From the NCBI GenBank assembly GCA_004195335.1, contig SDWK01000323.1, positions 1 to 6,315 on the forward strand: a stretch of DNA of 6,315 bases. The letters are read 5' to 3'. Under the pieces are notes generated by a model. That model had not been told where the DNA came from and searched no databases. It saw nothing but the letters and a program-made list of their open reading frames with translations. Positions 1-6,098 of the stretch are shown piece by piece. A program made the translations under genes and the position numbers. The first letter of the stretch is position 1; the number at the start of each line of letters is the position of its first letter. Origin of the DNA: Shewanella sp. (GTDB taxonomy: Bacteria > Pseudomonadota > Gammaproteobacteria > Enterobacterales > Shewanellaceae).

Positions 1-14
1 CAGCCAGCACGTCC

Positions 15-42
15 TCGACACTATTCACTGATAGGGTGTCGA
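15..42. repeat. Imperfect hairpin near the left edge
   Basis: The arms TCGACACTAT (15-24) and ATAGGGTGTCGA (31-42) pair over ten base pairs with a two-base bulge, around a six-base loop. An A-run follows on the plus strand, and neither strand has a U-tract after the stem, so it is not a clear terminator. It may belong to a gene left of the window. Confidence 0.4.
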
Positions 43-123
43 AAAATCCGTCAATATTGGTAATTTGAAACTTGTTTTACCGTTAACTAAAAATCAACAC
101 GTTTGGTAAACGGCTTGCCGTTA

Positions 124-220
124 CCAGGTGGCCTTTATTTTGTGGATTAATGAGCTTACTGAATGTCTCTATCAATAAGAAGCCGTTTCTCTTCTCGTAA
201 GTCGTCATATACAAGACACT
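124..220 (+). repeat. Dispersed direct repeat, copy A
   Basis: This 97-base segment aligns without gaps to 1417-1513 at a constant offset of 1293; by hand count 72 of 97 positions match (about 74%). It opens with CCAGGTGGCC (124-133), has an identical 19-base core CTCTATCAATAAGAAGCCG (167-185), and ends in GACACT (215-220). Inside it, AGAAG (178-182) and CTTCT (191-195) can pair around an eight-base loop. The left arm GGCCACC seen in copy B is absent here; a different hairpin (105-125) takes its place. Copies A and B have the same orientation and flank the methyltransferase gene. Confidence 0.8.
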
Positions 221-301
221 GCAAAGGCCAAGAGTGTCTATTAAATTTGAGGGGATTATAACCGCTACAGTAGAACCGCAAGATCTGAAAGGCCGACAAA
301 C

Positions 302-310
302 TGTTATAAT
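302..310 (+). promoter_or_regulatory. Extended -10 promoter for the methyltransferase gene
   Basis: TGTTATAAT is a perfect match to the extended -10 form TGnTATAAT. No good -35 hexamer lies 16-18 bases upstream, which such promoters can do without. Transcription would begin near 316-318, leaving a leader of roughly 65 bases before the ATG at 382. It would also place the possible TTG start at 310 upstream of the transcript. Confidence 0.55.
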
Positions 311-370
311 TGACTGCAGACACTCATCGACTATTATTTGAACTCAAGCCGAATGGCTTTGGCCCATCGC

Positions 371-375
371 AAAGG
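371..375 (+). promoter_or_regulatory. Ribosome binding site deciding the ATG at 382
   Basis: AAAGG lies six bases before the ATG at 382. The upstream TTG at 310 overlaps the last base of a perfect -10 box and has no comparable site, so the ATG is preferred. Confidence 0.45.
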
Positions 376-381
376 CTCTAT

Positions 382-1191
382 ATGAACCGCCGACAGTTCA
401 TGGAGATCGAAGACCAATCTTGGTGCCCCGCCGCCCTGCGTGACGGTACAACAGATTTCCTGCAGACGGTGATGACTCTGACTGATCCCTACGCGCCGAT
501 TAGGCCTTTGCTGCTTGAGTCCCTTAATCGCTGCGGAACGCGGAGAATCATCGATCTGTGCTCCGGTGGCGGTGGCCCTTGGCAGCGATTTTATCCTTCG
601 CTGCATAAAGATTTGGCGCAACCCCTGCAGCTCTGGTTAACTGACCTGTACCCCAATCCCCGTGCTGGCTTGGAACTCCAAAAACGGTATCCGCAACAGA
701 TCGGCTGGTGGCCGGGGCCGGTCGATGCCCTAGGCCCACCGGAGCAGCTGTCGGGATTTTACACTCTCTTTACCTCCGCGCATCATTTCCCTCCCGAGGC
801 GCTAGGGCATATCCTGCGACAGGCGGTAAAAAAAGGTCAAGGGATTGCCTTGTTTGAACTAACCAACAGGTCGCTGCCGGCCATATTGCTTGCGCTTCTG
901 ATCCCACTAATCGTGCTGCTACTGACACCGCTCTGTCGTCCTTTTTACCTGTCGCGTTTCTTCTGGGTCTATCTGATTCCGCTAGTGCCGTTGCTGGCTC
1001 TTTTTGACGGCATCGTTTCCTGTCTGCGCAGCTATAGGGCTGATGAACTACGCAGCATAGTCGCTCAGCTCGGAGATAATGGCTACAATTGGCAGATTGG
1101 CGAAAAACCCTCCAATTTCGGGTTGACTCCGCTCACCTATTTGATCGGCATTCCCCAAGGCAGCCAACCAACCGAAAGAAGCAACCCATAA
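382..1191 (+). CDS. Class I SAM-dependent methyltransferase with two membrane segments
   Basis: The 269-residue product has a Rossmann-type methyltransferase core. The SAM-binding glycine-rich motif IIDLCSGGGGPW lies at residues 56-67, an acidic motif II (LTDLYPN, Asp88) follows, and a motif IV-like FTSAHHF sits at 130-136. After the strand ending in FELTNRS come two long hydrophobic stretches (about 165-184 and 193-215, the second with FFWVYLIPLVP and DGIVSCLRSY), then a soluble tail with a closing strand near 247-258. This arrangement recalls a family of bacterial proteins annotated only as SAM-dependent methyltransferase; the substrate is unknown to me. The hydrophobic pair suggests membrane association and perhaps a lipid-like substrate, which is inference. 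An in-frame TTG at 310 would add 24 residues, but promoter and ribosome site favour the ATG. The gene is monocistronic, flanked by direct repeats A and B, and convergent with the rubredoxin gene. Confidence 0.8.
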   Translation: MNRRQFMEIEDQSWCPAALRDGTTDFLQTVMTLTDPYAPIRPLLLESLNRCGTRRIIDLCSGGGGPWQRFYPSLHKDLAQPLQLWLTDLYPNPRAGLELQKRYPQQIGWWPGPVDALGPPEQLSGFYTLFTSAHHFPPEALGHILRQAVKKGQGIALFELTNRSLPAILLALLIPLIVLLLTPLCRPFYLSRFFWVYLIPLVPLLALFDGIVSCLRSYRADELRSIVAQLGDNGYNWQIGEKPSNFGLTPLTYLIGIPQGSQPTERSNP

Positions 1192-1398
1192 ACCGCAGCT
1201 GGCATCATTGGCTCGAATCAATCGTTCACAGCGACGTATATATGCAGAAGTAGAATACGAAAAGTGTAATGGGTTAAGCTAGAGTTCCAAATTTCTCAAA
1301 ATAAAACAAAATACCCACTAATGGTCTTAAGTTCCTTTCGTTTAGACCTACAGCGCCTTCTGTAAACAGACACCTACAAGACCGGGCATCTTTGAAAA

Positions 1399-1426
1399 GG
1401 CCACCAAGGATCGAGCCCAGGTGGCC
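1399..1426 (-). terminator. GGCCACC/GGTGGCC stem-loop, probable terminator of the minus-strand gene
   Basis: Perfect seven-base arms GGCCACC (1399-1405) and GGTGGCC (1420-1426) enclose 14 bases that can form an inner GG/CC pair around ATCGAG. Read on the minus strand, the stem is followed directly by TTTTC, as in an intrinsic terminator, about 113 bases past the stop of the rubredoxin/DUF2231 gene. On the plus strand the tail is only ATAGCTTT, so termination of the methyltransferase transcript is less certain. A near-identical stem-loop occurs at 6183-6209. Confidence 0.5.
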
Positions 1427-1513
1427 ATAGCTTTACGGATTTAAGCGCTTCCTAAATGGCTCTATCAATAAGAAGCCGATTTTCTTCTCAGAAGTGGTGG
1501 TTGTTGGGACACT
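1417..1513 (+). repeat. Dispersed direct repeat, copy B
   Basis: This is the partner of copy A (124-220), in the same orientation and without gaps in the alignment. The shared blocks are CCAGGTGGCC (1417-1426), the 19-base core (1460-1478) and GACACT (1508-1513). Its inner hairpin AGAAG (1471-1475) and CTTCT (1484-1488) is kept although some loop bases differ. Unlike copy A, copy B is preceded by the left arm GGCCACC, so the full unit may run 1399-1513. It ends 26 bases before the stop codon of the convergent rubredoxin gene. Confidence 0.8.
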
Positions 1514-1539
1514 TTATTTTCCTGAGGCTAGCTTGTCAC

Positions 1540-2136
1540 TTATTCGACCTTATTTTTAGAAACTGTCCTCTTTTGCTTCTGTACTGTTTGAGCAGCCAGG
1601 ACACTGCCATAGTGCCCAAGAAGCCCCACACAACCCAGCATGCCAATTATGCAAAATAAATAGAGCCAGCGATACCAGTCATTAGTTTCCATTAGGGCTG
1701 GTTGACTATAGCGAATTGTTATTGCTATCAGGCCAAAGGTAAATAACGTCAACGCTAAGCCTAACTTTTTATAGAATACAGGTGCTCGCCGCGCATTTAA
1801 ATATTTATACCAGTCGTGTATACCAGACCCAGCCGAGAGGGGAACGACTATCGTAACAAATACAACAAGCAAGAAAGCGGCAACCTCAAAATCTGCTTTC
1901 CCCGTAACTAAATAGACCATTAGAAAACAAACAGCCGTTGGTATTAACCCGCTTGGGAAATGAGCCAATACAGGATGAAGCTTGAAGACAGAAATCATCT
2001 CATGAAAAAGACTGCTTTTTTCTGTATCTAATAAAATGAATTTAGAGCGATCCGCAGAACAGATTGGACAGGATTCTGGAGGTTCACTCCCTTCATGTAT
2101 ATAGCCACAGACAGAGCATTCCCAACGTCTTGTCAT
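1540..2136 (-). CDS. Membrane-anchored rubredoxin: rubredoxin domain fused to DUF2231-like membrane domain
   Basis: The 198-residue product opens with a short rubredoxin of the kind found at the end of rubrerythrins: Cys7-x2-Cys10-Gly-Tyr, then Cys23-Pro-x-Cys26 with 12 residues between the pairs, expected to bind one Fe in a Cys4 site. A linker leads to a hydrophobic region with about four membrane helices (near 54-77, 83-106, 123-143, 157-180) that resembles DUF2231. It starts with LHPVLAHFPSG (His54, His59) and also has His107 and His175, which could bind heme, though this is not proven. The cytoplasmic rubredoxin probably passes electrons between a membrane carrier and soluble partners. 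The start is the ATG at 2136, because GAGGT lies five bases before it and the -10 box is close upstream; an ATG four codons earlier and a frame open to 2238 are less likely. The basic tail is rich in Lys. Confidence 0.8.
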   Translation of the reverse strand: MTRRWECSVCGYIHEGSEPPESCPICSADRSKFILLDTEKSSLFHEMISVFKLHPVLAHFPSGLIPTAVCFLMVYLVTGKADFEVAAFLLVVFVTIVVPLSAGSGIHDWYKYLNARRAPVFYKKLGLALTLFTFGLIAITIRYSQPALMETNDWYRWLYLFCIIGMLGCVGLLGHYGSVLAAQTVQKQKRTVSKNKVE

Positions 2137-2141
2137 TTTGG

Positions 2142-2146
2142 ACCTC
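2142..2146 (-). promoter_or_regulatory. Ribosome binding site of the rubredoxin/DUF2231 gene
   Basis: On the minus strand GAGGT precedes the ATG at 2136 by five bases (CAAAA). It overlaps the alternative ATG at 2148, which has no such site, and so decides the start. Confidence 0.5.
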
Positions 2147-2163
2147 ATAATTGAAGATGCGTC

Positions 2164-2192
2164 ATTATACTTAGTTAATAGTGAGAATATAA
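2164..2192 (-). promoter_or_regulatory. Probable promoter of the rubredoxin/DUF2231 gene
   Basis: The minus strand reads TATAAT at 2169-2164, a perfect -10 box. A weak -35 candidate, TTATAT, lies 17 bases upstream (2192-2187). Transcription would start near 2157, leaving about 20 bases before the ATG at 2136, which agrees with the chosen start and excludes the longer frame. Confidence 0.45.
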
Positions 2193-2415
2193 GCGTCTGG
2201 AACTGCCTGCTACTGACACACTCATCGTCAGACCCCAAGACCGTGACCTATAGGAACTGTTAAGAGCCAACAAGTTAACAACGAGGTTCATATGCGTGCG
2301 GTCCAAACCAAAATTAGAGGGGTGGGAGGGGAAAAGAGTCCCTGAAGAAAAACTCGCAACCACCATCGCAGAATCCCTGTATTGGATATAGCCTGAACTG
2401 TTCTAGCCCCCCTGG

Positions 2416-2919
2416 TTACCCCTTGATCGCAGAGATCATCAGCTCAAAGTCCTCCAATAGAGCCTGCAGATCTTCTTCGTGCTCAACTTCCTGTTCGATG
2501 ATCTGTAGGGCGATGTTGTAGGTGATTGGGTCTTTGTCTTTGGTAATGTCCATCAACCGCGTGTAGACATCGATAGCGCACTGTTCACCTGCGATATTCT
2601 GCACCAGGAGCGTCTTGACAAAAGGATCATCCGGCGGCTCGTAGGTACAATTGGTGAGCTTGAACCAGTCGCGTGGATCGGTCACAGGGTCACCTCCCAA
2701 CTGAATGATGCGGTTGGTAATCAGTAGGGCGTGGTTCAACTCCTCGATGGCATGTTGCTCAAGTTCTGCAATCACGGCTTCTTTCATCGGCCCTTTGGCT
2801 ATCTTTGCACCCGTCCAATACTGGTAGTAAGCGAGCCATTCGTCAGCATAGGCTTTTCGCAGTAAGGTCAGCAGCTCATTTACATCCAGCCCGACAATCT
2901 CACGTCCTTTGCTTCCCAT
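2416..2919 (-). CDS. Dps-like ferritin (DPSL/thioferritin type)
   Basis: The 167-residue product is a four-helix-bundle ferritin-like protein. Di-iron ligands expected for the superfamily are visible: Glu27 (DEWLAYYQYW), Glu60-x2-His63 (EELNHA), Glu112 (AGEQCAID) and Glu144-x2-His147 (EVEHEED). Two cysteines, Cys91 (TNCTYEPP) and Cys114 (GEQCAI), match the pair beside the active site that marks the Dps-like thioferritins known from Sulfolobus and Bacteroides. Those form 12-subunit cages that oxidise iron with peroxide and store it; by family this protein should protect against Fenton chemistry in the cytoplasm. GGAGG stands four bases before the ATG, a somewhat tight but strong site. It lies upstream of the rubredoxin gene on the same strand, but the 279-base gap and a promoter there suggest separate transcripts. 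A plain bacterioferritin or Dps is less likely because of the Cys pair. Confidence 0.85.
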   Translation of the reverse strand: MGSKGREIVGLDVNELLTLLRKAYADEWLAYYQYWTGAKIAKGPMKEAVIAELEQHAIEELNHALLITNRIIQLGGDPVTDPRDWFKLTNCTYEPPDDPFVKTLLVQNIAGEQCAIDVYTRLMDITKDKDPITYNIALQIIEQEVEHEEDLQALLEDFELMISAIKG

Positions 2920-2922
2920 AAA

Positions 2923-2928
2923 TCCTCC
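2923..2928 (-). promoter_or_regulatory. Ribosome binding site of the Dps-like gene
   Basis: On the minus strand GGAGGA lies directly before TTT and the ATG at 2919. The spacing is short, but the match to the anti-Shine-Dalgarno sequence is strong and there is no other nearby Met codon in frame. Confidence 0.6.
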
Positions 2929-3335
2929 AGTCCTGTGTATATTCGTGATTCTGAAACTCCTTAATCATATCTTGTTTTTCGAGAGTTTCCAGATGCACCA
3001 TGCTAAGTTATTGTTCTATAGAATATTAGGTTTGGGAGGTACTTCTGGACAAAAATCATCATCTCTTATTGATTTGCAGTGCCCATATTGGCCAAGATGC
3101 GAAATTCTAACAGCCCCTGCAAATTGGGAAATTTTACTCTCGCGGCATGTTCAGGTTATTGTGAAAGTAGGCACGCAAGACAAGAAAGAGTCTTATCATG
3201 GGTCTACTTGTAGAAGGGAGCTGGCACGAGCAGTAATACGACACTGAGAAAACCGAAGGAGAGTTCGTTCGCCAGAACTTTTAGCCTTGAACAACCACTG
3301 CCATCTCTCTTGACCTTAGCCGGATCGTTGCGGAA

Positions 3336-3341
3336 AAGGAG
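3336..3341 (+). promoter_or_regulatory. Ribosome binding site of the aconitase gene
   Basis: AAGGAG stands five bases before the ATG at 3347, a strong site at good spacing that confirms this start. Confidence 0.75.
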
Positions 3342-3346
3342 CTGAA

Positions 3347-5290
3347 ATGGCAAAGAATCTGACTCAAAAAATCATCACTGCCCACCTTGTTTCCGGGGAG
3401 CTGGTTCCCGACCAAGAAATCGCCTTAAAAATTGACCACACCCTTCTGCAGGACGCCACTGGAACCATGGCGATGTTGGAATTTGAAGCTCTCGGCATTG
3501 ATCGGGTCAAAGTCGATCTGGCCGCGCAGTATGTCGACCACAATCTGCTGCAGACCGATTTTAAAAATGCCGATGATCACAAATTCTTGCGCACTGCCTG
3601 CGCTCACTACGGAGTCCATTATTCGGAACCAGGCAATGGCATTTCCCATATTGTTCACATGGAACGTTTCGGTCGTCCCGGCTTGACCATGCTTGGAGCC
3701 GACAGCCATACCCCGGGTGCGGCAGGTGTTTCAATGCTGGCGATCGGTGCCGGAGGCATGGATGTGGCTTTGGCAATGGCGGGTCATCCCTACCACTTGC
3801 CCTGCCCGAAAGTGCTCGGAGTCAAACTGATCAACAGTCTACCCGACTGGGTGAGTGCTAAAGATGTCATTCTGGAGATGCTGCGGCGTTACGATGTCAA
3901 AGGATGCGTTGGCAAAGTGGTCGAATATTACGGCCCCGGTGTCGCAAGTCTGTCCGCTACCGACCGGATGACCATAGGCAATATGGGTACTGAATTAGGT
4001 GCCACATCGACTGTGTTCCCGTCCGATGAACGGACCAGACAGTGGTTGTCAGCACAGGGTCGCGAAAACGACTGGCAGAAACTGCAGGCTGATTCGGGTT
4101 GTGTCTACGATGAATATGACGAGATAGATCTATCAACCGTTGAACCATTGATCGCCTGCCCGACCTCACCAGGTAATATCAAGCGAATAAAAGATGTCGC
4201 CGGGACCAAAGTCGATCAGGTGATTGTGGGTTCAAGCGTCAACGGTAGCTACCGTGATCTGATGGTTGCGGCCAGGATCATCAAAGAACAGCACGTAGCC
4301 CATGACCTGTCCTTTCATGTCAATCCGGGCAGTCGGCAGGTGTTGGAGAATGTGGCCAACCAAGGGGCTGTGATGCCGCTATTGTTAGCTGGCACACGCA
4401 TCCACCAGTCCGGCTGCCTTGGTTGTATCGGCATGGGGCAGGCGCCCGGGACTGACCAGGTCAGCCTGCGGACTTTTCCGCGAAACTTTCCCGGCCGATC
4501 TGGCACCCAAGGAGATCAAGTCTATCTCTGTTCACCGGAAACCGCTGCGGCCTCAGCTTTGAAGGGAGTCATTAGTGACCCGCGCAAGTTGGCTGCTGAG
4601 ATGGCATATCCACGGATTGCCGAACCGGAGCAGTACATCGTCGATACCTCCTCGATCATCTTCCCGAACTTGAAGCACTCAAAAACTGAGATTTTCCACG
4701 GCCCCAACATTAAGCCGTTTCCCAAACTCGACAGCCTACCTAAGACCTTGCATGCTAAGGTGGCTCTGGTGGTCGAAGACAACATCTCCACCGACACTAT
4801 CATGCCCGCCGGTAGTAAGGTTTTGCCATTGCGTTCAAATATAGAGGCAATCAGTGAATATGTTTTTTACCAGAGGGATCCACTGTTCCATCGTCGCTGT
4901 CAGGAGTATGGCAACGCTGTAGTGATTGGTGGTGAAAACTATGGTCAGGGGTCAAGTCGTGAACATGCAGCATTGGCTCCGCGTTTCCTTGGAGTGAGGG
5001 CAAAAATTGTTAAGAGCTTCGCCCGTATTCACAAAGCGAACCTCTGTAACTTTGGAATCCTGCCTTTAACATTTAAAAACCCGGATGATTATGCGGAGAT
5101 GAAACAGGGGGATGAGGTTACCTTCAATAAGGTTCAAGAGCGGCTGGCGGATGGTGCTACCGAAATTCCAGTGCAAATTGGCAATCGCGAAATCATGACT
5201 CTTCTCGATGTCTCGGAGCGACAGCGGCAGCATCTGTTAGCTGGTGGAACGCTCAATGCTGTGCGCCAACAGCTCGATCAATCAGATTGA
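3347..5290 (+). CDS. Aconitate hydratase, Aquifex (short, putative) type
   Basis: The 647-residue product should interconvert citrate and isocitrate through cis-aconitate in the cytoplasm, in the oxidative or reductive TCA cycle. Domains 1-3 span about 1-440 and carry QYVDHN (61-66), GADSHTPG (117-124) and the Fe-S motif CLGCIGMGQAPG (Cys357, Cys360). The swivel domain runs from about 470, with DNISTDTIMPAG (478-489) and the substrate-binding GQGSSREHAAL (533-543; Ser536, Arg538). Its length fits the roughly 640-660-residue Aquifex type rather than AcnA (about 890) or AcnB. One oddity is that the expected GSCTN motif reads GSSVN (295-299), so Ser297 stands where aconitases have the first of three cluster cysteines; Cys271 (IACPTSPG) lies nearby. 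No frameshift or other damage is seen. The gene stands alone, with a strong ribosome site and a terminator behind it. Activity as a homologous hydratase on another substrate cannot be excluded. Confidence 0.9.
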   Translation: MAKNLTQKIITAHLVSGELVPDQEIALKIDHTLLQDATGTMAMLEFEALGIDRVKVDLAAQYVDHNLLQTDFKNADDHKFLRTACAHYGVHYSEPGNGISHIVHMERFGRPGLTMLGADSHTPGAAGVSMLAIGAGGMDVALAMAGHPYHLPCPKVLGVKLINSLPDWVSAKDVILEMLRRYDVKGCVGKVVEYYGPGVASLSATDRMTIGNMGTELGATSTVFPSDERTRQWLSAQGRENDWQKLQADSGCVYDEYDEIDLSTVEPLIACPTSPGNIKRIKDVAGTKVDQVIVGSSVNGSYRDLMVAARIIKEQHVAHDLSFHVNPGSRQVLENVANQGAVMPLLLAGTRIHQSGCLGCIGMGQAPGTDQVSLRTFPRNFPGRSGTQGDQVYLCSPETAAASALKGVISDPRKLAAEMAYPRIAEPEQYIVDTSSIIFPNLKHSKTEIFHGPNIKPFPKLDSLPKTLHAKVALVVEDNISTDTIMPAGSKVLPLRSNIEAISEYVFYQRDPLFHRRCQEYGNAVVIGGENYGQGSSREHAALAPRFLGVRAKIVKSFARIHKANLCNFGILPLTFKNPDDYAEMKQGDEVTFNKVQERLADGATEIPVQIGNREIMTLLDVSERQRQHLLAGGTLNAVRQQLDQSD

Positions 5291-5317
5291 AGAAGTTTTG
5301 GAACCGGCTGTAAAGAT

Positions 5318-5354
5318 CCTCAAAGAGTCCAAGTCTCTTTGGGAGGTTTGTCTT
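5318..5354. terminator. Bidirectional intrinsic terminator between aconitase and rubrerythrin-family genes
   Basis: CCTCAAAGAG (5318-5327) pairs with CTCTTTGGGAGG (5335-5346) as a ten-base-pair stem with a two-base bulge and a seven-base loop. On the plus strand the stem is followed by TTTGTCTT, a fair U-tract 28 bases past the aconitase stop. On the minus strand it begins ten bases past the rubrerythrin-family stop and is followed by ATCTTTA. It suits both convergent genes. Confidence 0.65.
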
Positions 5355-5355
5355 G

Positions 5356-5853
5356 TCACTCCCGGACAAAGGTGTCGATGTCTGTCTCGTGCACCATCCC
5401 CATCAGGTGAGCATATTCGGACTCGATCAGTTCATAGTGATGGTGAGTTGACTCGGCGTTTAATAAAAAGACATCGCGTACTCTCGAATCGGCAATTTTA
5501 TCGGCCAACTGACGTAACGACTTCTCAAGGTTCAGCTCCTTCTCTATGGCCAACTCCATCGCCCGTCGTACAGTAAGTTTTTCCATGAGGTGCTTCTCAA
5601 GATCGCTCAGCCAATCCGAATCTGTATCTGGATCAACTGCCATAAAAGCATCGAAATCGGGGATATCATTTCCTTCGTAGATGTCATAGAACCACTTGGC
5701 GTGTTCTGCTTCTTCGCGGGCTAACAACTCAAAGGTCTTTTTGGCCTGATCATCTTTCATGTGAGACGCCCCCAGACGATAGAAATCGCGGGCATTTTTT
5801 TCCACTTGAATCGATCGCTTTATTGCTTCTTGCACATCAACTTCCTCGAACAT
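5356..5853 (-). CDS. Rubrerythrin-family di-iron protein without rubredoxin domain
   Basis: The 165-residue product is a four-helix di-iron protein of the rubrerythrin superfamily. Ligand candidates occur in the usual two-fold order: Glu18 (QVEKNARDFY), Glu48-x2-His51 (REEAEHAKW), Glu106 (AIEKELNLE) and Glu134-x2-His137 (NAESTHHHY). There is no CxxC rubredoxin tail, indeed no Cys at all, so electrons must come from another protein. Family members reduce hydrogen peroxide or bind iron in the cytoplasm; the exact role here is open. The start is the ATG at 5853, preceded by AAGGAG with seven bases between. A TTG at 5874 in the same frame would put the ribosome site inside the gene. It converges on the aconitase gene and shares its terminator. 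I found no convincing promoter upstream. Confidence 0.8.
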   Translation of the reverse strand: MFEEVDVQEAIKRSIQVEKNARDFYRLGASHMKDDQAKKTFELLAREEAEHAKWFYDIYEGNDIPDFDAFMAVDPDTDSDWLSDLEKHLMEKLTVRRAMELAIEKELNLEKSLRQLADKIADSRVRDVFLLNAESTHHHYELIESEYAHLMGMVHETDIDTFVRE

Positions 5854-5860
5854 GGTGAAT

Positions 5861-5866
5861 CTCCTT
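5861..5866 (-). promoter_or_regulatory. Ribosome binding site deciding the start of the rubrerythrin-family gene
   Basis: AAGGAG on the minus strand lies seven bases before the ATG at 5853 and within the longer frame that opens at TTG 5874, so the ATG is the true start. Confidence 0.7.
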
Positions 5867-6098
5867 TTCGACAATTGATGAATAGAAGTCCGTCTTATTA
5901 AAGCTTTTACTGGGTTGAACTTGTGGGATTCTGGTGTTTCTTCTTACTTAGTTTACATTTATCACCGCAACACAAGAAAGCAAGTACGTTAGCCAATAGA
6001 CTTTTTACTTAGCTCAGGACCATCCATTCAACACCATTCAGTCTATTAATTCTGCCTTCTGAAGTTTGAGAATGTTGAAAACACCCTAGTTGATCATC

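Larger units (their letters stand above)
1..381. other. Intergenic region upstream of the methyltransferase gene
   Basis: No convincing coding sequence is seen on either strand. The stretch holds an imperfect hairpin at 15-42, a compact hairpin at 105-125 (GGTAAACGGC, tt, GCCGTTACC, one bulged base), repeat copy A at 124-220 and an extended -10 promoter at 302-310. The region from about 221 to 300 shows nothing I can identify apart from weak AT-rich -10-like strings. Confidence 0.7.
1192..1539. other. Intergenic region between convergent genes
   Basis: No coding sequence is supported. It contains a weak hairpin at 1323-1348 (GGTCTTAA and TTTAGACC with one mismatch and a ten-base loop), the GGCCACC stem-loop at 1399-1426, and repeat copy B at 1417-1513. 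An open frame starting at the ATG of 1456 lies in the repeat and runs antisense into the rubredoxin gene, so I do not regard it as a gene. No strong terminator directly follows the methyltransferase stop. Confidence 0.7.
2920..3346. other. Long divergent intergenic region between the Dps-like and aconitase genes
   Basis: It must contain promoters in both directions, but I cannot name any firmly. TATACA at 2941-2936 (minus), with TTAAGG 17 bases upstream, is a weak candidate for the Dps-like gene. An eight-base inverted repeat, ATTTGCAG (3072-3079) and CTGCAAAT (3117-3124), encloses 37 bases that include the palindrome TTGGCCAA (3089-3096). A second palindrome, TTCTATAGAA, is at 3014-3023. An open plus-strand frame runs to 3247 (84 codons from the ATG at 2993). 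It has no recognisable domain and is probably chance. Confidence 0.6.

Noticed and set aside
1399..1428. tRNA-like acceptor and T-arm
   Set aside because: The seven-base arms and a TCGA-containing centre recall a tRNA end, but there is no D-arm or anticodon arm and the T-stem does not pair properly.
124..1513. Integron cassette with attC sites
   Set aside because: The repeats lack a paired GTTRRRY/RYYYAAC arrangement; the lone GTTAAGC at 1273-1279 has no partner.
1456..1659. Plus-strand open frame of 67 codons
   Set aside because: It begins inside repeat copy B and runs antisense through the well-supported rubredoxin/DUF2231 gene.
2318..2334. G-quadruplex
   Set aside because: Only three G-runs (GGGG, GGG, GGGG) are close together; a fourth is missing.
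2909..3247. Plus-strand open frame of 112 codons (or 84 from the ATG at 2993)
   Set aside because: It overlaps the start and ribosome site of the Dps-like gene, has no recognisable domain or good ribosome site, and its composition is that of intergenic DNA.
5244..5576. Plus-strand open frame of 110 codons
   Set aside because: It overlaps the aconitase end, crosses the terminator and continues antisense to the rubrerythrin-family gene.
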